A DNA stretch of 11,311 bases from an uncultured Rhodanobacteraceae bacterium (GTDB lineage Bacteria > Pseudomonadota > Gammaproteobacteria > Xanthomonadales > Ahniellaceae): positions 1 to 11,311 of the forward strand of contig CALMWD010000132.1 of the NCBI GenBank assembly GCA_937873105.1, written 5' to 3'. Under the pieces are notes generated by a model. The model had not been told where the DNA came from. It saw only the letters and a list, made by a program, of their open reading frames with translations, and did no database searches. Below are positions 6,717 to 11,311 of the stretch, in pieces. The stretch's first letter is position 1. The number at the start of each line of letters is the position of its first letter. The translations under genes and the position numbers were made by a program.

Positions 6717-7390
6717 GGCTGCCGCGCTTCTTCCAGAACCTGGCCTGGTGGCGGCAACCCTCGGCGAGCATGGTGCTGGCGCTGGCGGCCAGCCTGGTCC
6801 TGTACCCCTTCGCCGACGAAACCCGCGCCCTGCGCCCGTTCGCGCAGGCGCTCGACGTCGCCGTCGTGCTGATGGTCGTGCGCCTGATCCGCGCCCGCGT
6901 CGAGTTCCTGCGCAGCGGCTGGGTCGTCGCCCTGCCGACCGTCGCCCTGCAGCTCGGCCACCTGGTCTGGCCCCATCGCGGGGTCGAGCTGGCGATGCTG
7001 GTCGCGCAGGTCGTCTTCCACGGCTACGCCGCCATGGCCCTGCTCGCCTACGTGCTCGGCGACGAGGTCATCACCCTCGACGAACTGTTCGCGATCGCCG
7101 GCGTCTACGTCCTGCTCGGCCTGTTCTGGGCCAGCGCCTACGCCATCGTGATCCTGTACGACCCGAACGCGATCTTCATCAACCCGAGCAACAACCCGGA
7201 CGGCGTCACCGGCTTCGGCGACCTCGTCTACTACTCGCTGACCACGCTGACCAGCACCGGCTACGGCGAGATCACGCCGGTCAGCCCGGCCGCACGCGCC
7301 CTCGCCATGCTGCAGCAGATCGTCGGCGTGCTGTTCGTGGCCATCCTGATCTCGCGCCTGACCAACCTCTACCGCGCCCCGAAAGCCTGA
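6713..7390 (+). CDS. Small potassium-channel-like membrane protein
   Basis: 225 aa from GTG 6713. This start makes a four-base GTGA overlap with the sigma gene and leaves only a short cytosolic N-terminus before the first membrane helix; the frame is open further upstream only as a shadow of the sigma gene. Membrane segments are likely at about 20-34, 44-60, 70-86, 92-114 and 122-149. A re-entrant pore helix (LVYYSLTTLT, 171-180), a filter STGYGE (181-186) and a last helix at about 195-217 (QQIVGVLFVAILISRL) follow. The filter matches the K+ channel signature TxGYG with Glu in place of the usual Asp, as in Ion_trans_2 proteins. No voltage-sensor Arg repeat, RCK domain or cyclic-nucleotide domain is present, and only about eight residues follow the last helix. 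An acidic, Asn-rich loop (150-168) sits before the pore. It should tetramerise in the inner membrane; K+ selectivity is inference. Confidence 0.9.
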   Translation: MRLPRFFQNLAWWRQPSASMVLALAASLVLYPFADETRALRPFAQALDVAVVLMVVRLIRARVEFLRSGWVVALPTVALQLGHLVWPHRGVELAMLVAQVVFHGYAAMALLAYVLGDEVITLDELFAIAGVYVLLGLFWASAYAIVILYDPNAIFINPSNNPDGVTGFGDLVYYSLTTLTSTGYGEITPVSPAARALAMLQQIVGVLFVAILISRLTNLYRAPKA

Positions 7391-7407
7391 GGCGTTCGCA
7401 CTACAAT
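7379..7407 (+). promoter_or_regulatory. Candidate promoter for the YecA-family gene
   Basis: TACAAT at 7402-7407 matches five of six bases of the -10 consensus. Seventeen bases upstream, CCGAAA at 7379-7384 is a poor -35 (three of six). Transcription would start at about 7414, giving a leader of roughly 20 bases before ATG 7435. The -35 overlaps the end of the channel gene, so the YecA-family gene could be expressed apart from the sigma operon as well as by read-through. Confidence 0.35.
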
Positions 7408-7434
7408 GCCCGCCCCATTCGAAGGAGCCGCGGC

Positions 7435-8040
7435 ATGAACACGATCAGCGAGCAGGACATCGACGTCCTCGACCGCTTCCTGCAGGAACGCTGCGAGGAG
7501 ACCCACGGCTTCTTCAGCGTCGAGATGCTCGACGGCTACCTGTGCGCGCTGCACGTCTGCGCCCAGCCGATCGCGCCGGACCAGTGGCTGCCACCGATCT
7601 GGGGCGAGGGCTTCGCCTTCGACAGCGCCGAGGAACGCGACGCGATGAGCGAACGCGTGCTGGCGCTGTGGGAAGACGTCGGCGCCCGCGTGCAGGCCGC
7701 CGCCGAAGGCCGCGAAGAAGAATGCATGCCGCTGATCGCGGCGGCGCCCGATCTCGAGGACATGGACCCGGAACGCACCGACGAATTCCTCGGTCTGGCC
7801 TGGGGCATGGGTTTCTCGATCGCGCTCGACCTCGCGCCCGAGGCCTGGGACGAGATGTGCGATCGCATCGAGGGCCTGGCCGAAGACCTGGACCAGATCG
7901 ACGAGCTGATGATGATCGGCACCGAGGAGGAGAACTCGCCGCCGATCACCCTGGCGCGGCGCATGGAGATCCTCGAGATCATCCCCGGCCTGCTCGGCGC
8001 ACTCGAAGCGCACCGCCTGGACATGCGCAAGCCGAATTGA
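7435..8040 (+). CDS. YecA/YgfB family (UPF0149) protein
   Basis: 201 aa, strongly acidic. ATG 7435 is set by GAAGGAG at 7421-7427, seven bases upstream; an apparent longer frame from 6748 only shadows the channel gene. The family core is visible: FSVEMLDGYLCALHVCAQPI (27-46), WLPPIWGE (51-58), and the helical second half with EFLGLAWGMGFSIAL and a C-terminal LARRMEILEIIPGLLGALEAHR. These fit the all-helical UPF0149 fold. Many YecA members carry a C-terminal SEC-C zinc motif (CxC..C[HC]); this one stops without it, so it is the short YgfB-like form. The biochemical role of the family is poorly defined, so none is claimed. It lies 44 bases after the channel gene and ends seven bases from the convergent TPR gene, with no obvious terminator between. 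Confidence 0.92.
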   Translation: MNTISEQDIDVLDRFLQERCEETHGFFSVEMLDGYLCALHVCAQPIAPDQWLPPIWGEGFAFDSAEERDAMSERVLALWEDVGARVQAAAEGREEECMPLIAAAPDLEDMDPERTDEFLGLAWGMGFSIALDLAPEAWDEMCDRIEGLAEDLDQIDELMMIGTEEENSPPITLARRMEILEIIPGLLGALEAHRLDMRKPN

Positions 8041-8047
8041 TCGGCCG

Positions 8048-10228
8048 TCAGCCGCGGCGGCGCCAGAACCAGCCGCCGACGATGAGCGCGAGCACGCCGG
8101 CGATCCAGGGCGCGTAGTCGCGCACGGCGCGCCTGGCCGCGCGCCCGCGTTCGAACGTCAGGCGCTCGCGGGCGCGCTCGAACTCCGGCGCCGGGCAGTC
8201 GCGGCCGAATTGCGCGCCGAACGGAACCAGGGCGCCTTCGGCGACGTAACGCCGATACAGCACGCGCGCAGCTTCGGGTTCGCGGTCGAGCAACCAGCCG
8301 GTGCCGGTGCACAACATCGCCGCGAAGGCCTGGGAGCGCGCCGGCACGAAGTTCGCGGCCTGCATGACGTGGTCGGCCGCCACCTGGCGGTAATGGAAGC
8401 GCGACAGGTGCGGCGGCTTCGACGCCGCCAGCCGCTGCGCCTCGTCGGCGCCGATCCACTCGCCCTCGAGCTTCACGTCACCCGGCGGCTCCGGAATCCA
8501 GTTCCAATGCGCGTCGTAATGGCCGGGCTCGCGGCCGAAGCTGCCGCCCCAGATCTCGAAATCGGGCAGGCCTTCCATGCCGAGGATCTCCATGCCGAAT
8601 TCGCGCGCCGTGGTCGCGGCCTCGTACCAGGCTTCGGCACGACCGACGCGGTCGAACCAGAATCCGCCGCCTTGCGCCCGGCGCATCGCCGCCGCATAGC
8701 GCGCCGCGGCCTCGCGGTAGGCGTCCTCGCTGAAGTACGGCAAGGCCTCGTCGTATTCGCCGGCACGCACCAGCCGACGCGCGAACAAGTCGCGCAGCTG
8801 CACGGCGACGTTGCCGTACGCGATCAGTTCGCCATCCGCATCGTCCGCCGCGGGTGCCGGCGCCGAGGCCGCATGCTTCGCGACGAAGGCGCGCAATTCG
8901 TCCAGCCTCAGCACGCGCTCGGCGACGTACTGCGCGTCCATCCAGTAATTGCCGCCGGCAGCGTAGAGCGCTTCCATCGCCGCGACGTAGTCGCCGCGCG
9001 CCAGGTTGAGCGTGCCAAGCTCGGCGTTCACCCGGCACTGCGGCTGCAGCACTTCCCATTCCGACGCCAGCCCATACTGGCCGCCCCAGGCCTCGTCGCG
9101 CGGAAAGCCGGCGGCCGCTTCGGCATAGGCCTTCGCTGCGCCATCGCGGTCGCCCCGGCGCAGGGCCAGCTTGGCCCGCACCCAGGCGGAAAGCGGCGAG
9201 CGGTCCTGGGCGACCAGGCGTTCCGCCAGGTCGAAACGGCCGGCGCGATAGGCGACGGCGGCAAGCCGGTCGAGTCCATCCGTGCCGGCCGCCGGCGCCG
9301 TCTCGATGGCGTCGAGCAGGCGCGCGATCGCATTCGATTGGCCGATGCGATACGGGTCGCCCAGGTCAGCGTCCTCGTCGTAGACCTCGGGATCGTCGGT
9401 GGACAGTTCTCCCGCGCGCGAGAACGCATAGGCCACGGCGACGCGGCGCGCCAGCGGGTCGGCGATCCAGGCCTTCAGCATCCCGGCGTCGGCGAAGGCA
9501 CTGCGCGTCAGCATCAGCACCGAGTTGGCACCGGACGTCGAACCGGTCGCGGCCTGCTGCAGGTACAGATGCAGCGGTGCCGTCGAATAGGCGTCGAGAT
9601 GCAGGGCCGCCTCCTCGCCGTAACTCGCGACCGCGAGGCCGAGCGGATCCGGCGCACCGGCGGCGACGAGGTCGCGCACCTTCGCATAGGCCAGCGCCGC
9701 CGCATCGAGGTCGTCGCCGCGCGCGGCGATGCGCGCGAGCATGTATTGCGCCCAGCTGGCGCGACGCGCATCCGACGCCGGGTTCGCGGCCAGCGCGCGC
9801 TCGAAATGATCGCGGGCGATGTCGAGCCGGTCCTGCTGCCAGGCCACGGCACCGGCGACGTAATGGCGGACATCGTCCGGCAAACCCGCGCCGGCCGCGA
9901 AGGCCGCCGCGGCATCACCCGCCTGGCGCATCGCGACGACGCGGTCATGTTCTTCCGGTGCCAGGTCGCGGCTTTCGGCCGCGCCGCGCTGCTCGCGCTG
10001 CGCCGTCTGCGGATCCCAGTAGTCCTGCGGTTCGTTCGCGACGAAGCGCACGTCCGGCTTCGGCAGCAGGCGCGCGACCTCGACGTGGAAGGCGCCCTCG
10101 GGCAGGTGCGACAGGGTGCGCGCGCGGTCGTCGAGGACCTCGTTCGGGAAGTCCGGCCCGCAGGCCGAGGCCGTGGTGGCCGCCAGCGCGGCGATCAACG
10201 CGGCGGCCAATCGATTCCCGTGCTTCAT
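8048..10228 (-). CDS. Exported TPR-like protein with C-terminal membrane anchor
   Basis: 726 aa from ATG 10228, which overlaps the stop of the DUF3142 gene (ATGA, 10228-10225); the longer frame from 10366 would hide the signal peptide. Residues 1-22 are a signal peptide followed by CGPDFP. Cys23 follows Ala-Ser-Ala, so both lipoprotein processing and ordinary cleavage are possible. TPR-like helical pairs are visible, for example at about 140-170 (RLDIARDHFERALAANP), near residues 360-380 (KLALRRGDRDGAAKAYAEA) and nearby (TLNLARGDYVAAMEALYAAG). The rest is an Ala-rich helical solenoid with Trp/Tyr-rich patches. The end (about 706-722) is a membrane helix followed by Arg-Arg-Arg-Gly, so the bulk should face the periplasm. 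I cannot name the family. Co-translation with the DUF3142 protein suggests joint action in the envelope, probably as a scaffold; that is inference. Confidence 0.85.
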   Translation of the reverse strand: MKHGNRLAAALIAALAATTASACGPDFPNEVLDDRARTLSHLPEGAFHVEVARLLPKPDVRFVANEPQDYWDPQTAQREQRGAAESRDLAPEEHDRVVAMRQAGDAAAAFAAGAGLPDDVRHYVAGAVAWQQDRLDIARDHFERALAANPASDARRASWAQYMLARIAARGDDLDAAALAYAKVRDLVAAGAPDPLGLAVASYGEEAALHLDAYSTAPLHLYLQQAATGSTSGANSVLMLTRSAFADAGMLKAWIADPLARRVAVAYAFSRAGELSTDDPEVYDEDADLGDPYRIGQSNAIARLLDAIETAPAAGTDGLDRLAAVAYRAGRFDLAERLVAQDRSPLSAWVRAKLALRRGDRDGAAKAYAEAAAGFPRDEAWGGQYGLASEWEVLQPQCRVNAELGTLNLARGDYVAAMEALYAAGGNYWMDAQYVAERVLRLDELRAFVAKHAASAPAPAADDADGELIAYGNVAVQLRDLFARRLVRAGEYDEALPYFSEDAYREAAARYAAAMRRAQGGGFWFDRVGRAEAWYEAATTAREFGMEILGMEGLPDFEIWGGSFGREPGHYDAHWNWIPEPPGDVKLEGEWIGADEAQRLAASKPPHLSRFHYRQVAADHVMQAANFVPARSQAFAAMLCTGTGWLLDREPEAARVLYRRYVAEGALVPFGAQFGRDCPAPEFERARERLTFERGRAARRAVRDYAPWIAGVLALIVGGWFWRRRG

Positions 10229-11311
10229 GGTGTCTCGCTTCCCTGACATTGGATCCATGCAATCGTGCGCGAGGCGCCCGGTTTCAGCAATGGCGGCGCG
10301 TCCGATTCGAGGCGCCGGCCCGCGCCGTCGAAGCGATATCCGGCGACCGCCTCGCCCACGCGGCACTGGTCCGGCACGGCCACGACCGCGGGGGCGCGCA
10401 GGTCGATGCGCTGGGCGTTGCGCAGCACCACGTCGACATTCGGCCCTGCGCCGATGCGCACGCGTTCGACGCGCAGCGGCCGGTTCACGTCCTCGCCGGC
10501 GGCCAGGGCGCGCACCGTCGCGATCGACCAGGCGCGCCGGTCCGAGGCCAGCGGCAGGCGGAACCAGACGACGCCATCGAACCGCGGCGGCGGCGCCGCA
10601 TGCAGGCGTTGCAACACGACGCCGACACGGCGCGGATCGACCACGAGTTCGCGCCCGCGTTCGTCGAATGCCGGCAGAGTCACGGCCTCGCTCTCGATCG
10701 CGAGGATGCGGCCGTCGGCCGCCTGCGTCACCCGCGTCGCATAGGCCGGCAGCGCGACCCGGAACGGCCCGGGCGCGACCCGTGCATAGGCGCGGATCCA
10801 GCGCAGCGCCTGGGCCGCATCGAACAGCCCCTCGCCCGGCTTCGCGACCGCATGCACCTGCAGCACGCTGCCATCGACCGCGGCCAGCACGTCGCCCAGG
10901 ACCGCGTCGTGCAGCCAGTCCGGCAGGGCGGTGATCGACCAGGCCGGCGCATCGACGCGTGCACGCAGTGCGCGCAACAGCGCCGCATAGGCGGCCAACT
11001 GCGAACGCGCGCAGTCGTGGTCGATCTCGATGCCCGCCACCGTGACGCCCGCCGCTGCCGCCGCCGCAAGCGACTCTTGCAACCGCGCCGCCGCGGCCGC
11101 CGCATCGATGCGCGGCGTCGCCCCGGGAATGCGCAGGACCAGGGTTACGGGACGCGCGGCCGCGGCCAGCGCCGGCCAGTCCACGGCGACCTGCCGCAGG
11201 CCGCGCGCATCGACCTCCCCGACCAACACGCGGAAACCGGCGAACAGGTCGGCGGACGCCGCGAGCGCGTTGGCCCGCTCCGGCGTCCAGCGCCGTTGCC
11301 AGACATAGACC
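10225..11311 (-). CDS. DUF3142 family protein, N-terminus outside window
   Basis: The frame enters from the right edge without a start and ends at 10225, giving 361 visible residues. A GTG at 11229 lies inside the domain: the codons above it still read as family sequence (VYVWQRRWTPERANAL, then LFAGFRVLVGEV), so the true start is beyond the window. DUF3142 hallmarks visible are the opening VYVWQRRW, the VTLVLRIPG strand, GIEIDHDCARSQL followed by YAALLRALR, SITALPDWL, VLQVHAVAKPG and PFRVALPAYATRV. The order of strands and helices, with an acidic IEIDHD strand end, resembles a glycoside-hydrolase-like TIM barrel; catalytic activity is unproven. The C-terminal 100 residues form a beta-rich extension (VDVVLRNAQRIDLRAPAVV). 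The function of the family is unknown. Its TGA overlaps the ATG of the TPR protein gene, so both are made from one message. Confidence 0.88.
   Translation of the reverse strand, partial: VYVWQRRWTPERANALAASADLFAGFRVLVGEVDARGLRQVAVDWPALAAAARPVTLVLRIPGATPRIDAAAAAARLQESLAAAAAAGVTVAGIEIDHDCARSQLAAYAALLRALRARVDAPAWSITALPDWLHDAVLGDVLAAVDGSVLQVHAVAKPGEGLFDAAQALRWIRAYARVAPGPFRVALPAYATRVTQAADGRILAIESEAVTLPAFDERGRELVVDPRRVGVVLQRLHAAPPPRFDGVVWFRLPLASDRRAWSIATVRALAAGEDVNRPLRVERVRIGAGPNVDVVLRNAQRIDLRAPAVVAVPDQCRVGEAVAGYRFDGAGRRLESDAPPLLKPGASRTIAWIQCQGSETP

Noticed and set aside
8210..10246. 678-codon plus-strand frame opposite the TPR gene
   Set aside because: Antisense shadow. The minus-strand protein has a signal peptide, TPR-like pairs, a membrane anchor and an ATGA junction; this frame has none of these.
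11025..11110. Repetitive GCC/GCG run in the DUF3142 gene as a tandem repeat
   Set aside because: It simply encodes Ala-rich helices with varied codons; no regular repeat unit is seen.

Overview
The window is GC-rich bacterial chromosome with strong third-position G/C. It most resembles a gammaproteobacterium of the Xanthomonadales/Lysobacterales type. Reasons: a YecA/UPF0149 protein, a large secreted M28 peptidase fused to a PDZ and TolB-like repeats, an IPTL-CTERM-like surface protein, and a DUF3142 gene. This placement is inference; no rRNA, tRNA or taxonomic marker gene is present. I see no CRISPR array, complete mobile element, tRNA or rRNA.

Layout, left to right. (1) Positions 1-947, minus strand: a two-gene unit of unknown function (138-aa protein, then a protein cut by the window edge), joined by an ATGA overlap. 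(2) 1028-3943, plus strand, divergent from the first unit: a 971-aa exported peptidase (signal peptide, PA-like insert, M28 catalytic domain, PDZ, PD40/TolB-like repeats). (3) 3944-5176, minus strand: an MFS transporter of the TCR/Tet type, tail-to-tail with the peptidase with no base between the stop codons. (4) About 5270-6149: a less GC-rich stretch holding the start-less 3' end of a secreted protein gene (ends 5439) and a 160-aa secreted protein with a C-terminal sorting signal (5456-5938). (5) 6150-7390, plus strand: an ECF-type sigma factor whose stop overlaps the GTG start of a small potassium-channel-like protein (GTGA). (6) 7435-8040, plus strand: a YecA/UPF0149 protein with its own likely promoter. 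(7) 8048-11311, minus strand: a DUF3142 protein (5' end outside the window) followed by a 726-aa TPR-containing membrane-anchored exported protein, joined by an ATGA overlap.

How the genes may work together. Three pairs are translationally coupled: the two unknowns at the left, sigma factor plus channel, and DUF3142 plus TPR protein. The most system-like is sigma factor plus ion channel. This sigma family usually sits beside a serine/threonine kinase rather than a classical anti-sigma factor; here the partner is a membrane pore with a K+-type filter. The DUF3142/TPR pair looks like an uncharacterised envelope module. Peptidase, CTERM protein and TPR protein are all predicted to be exported, so the window is rich in cell-envelope functions, but nothing shows they share a pathway.
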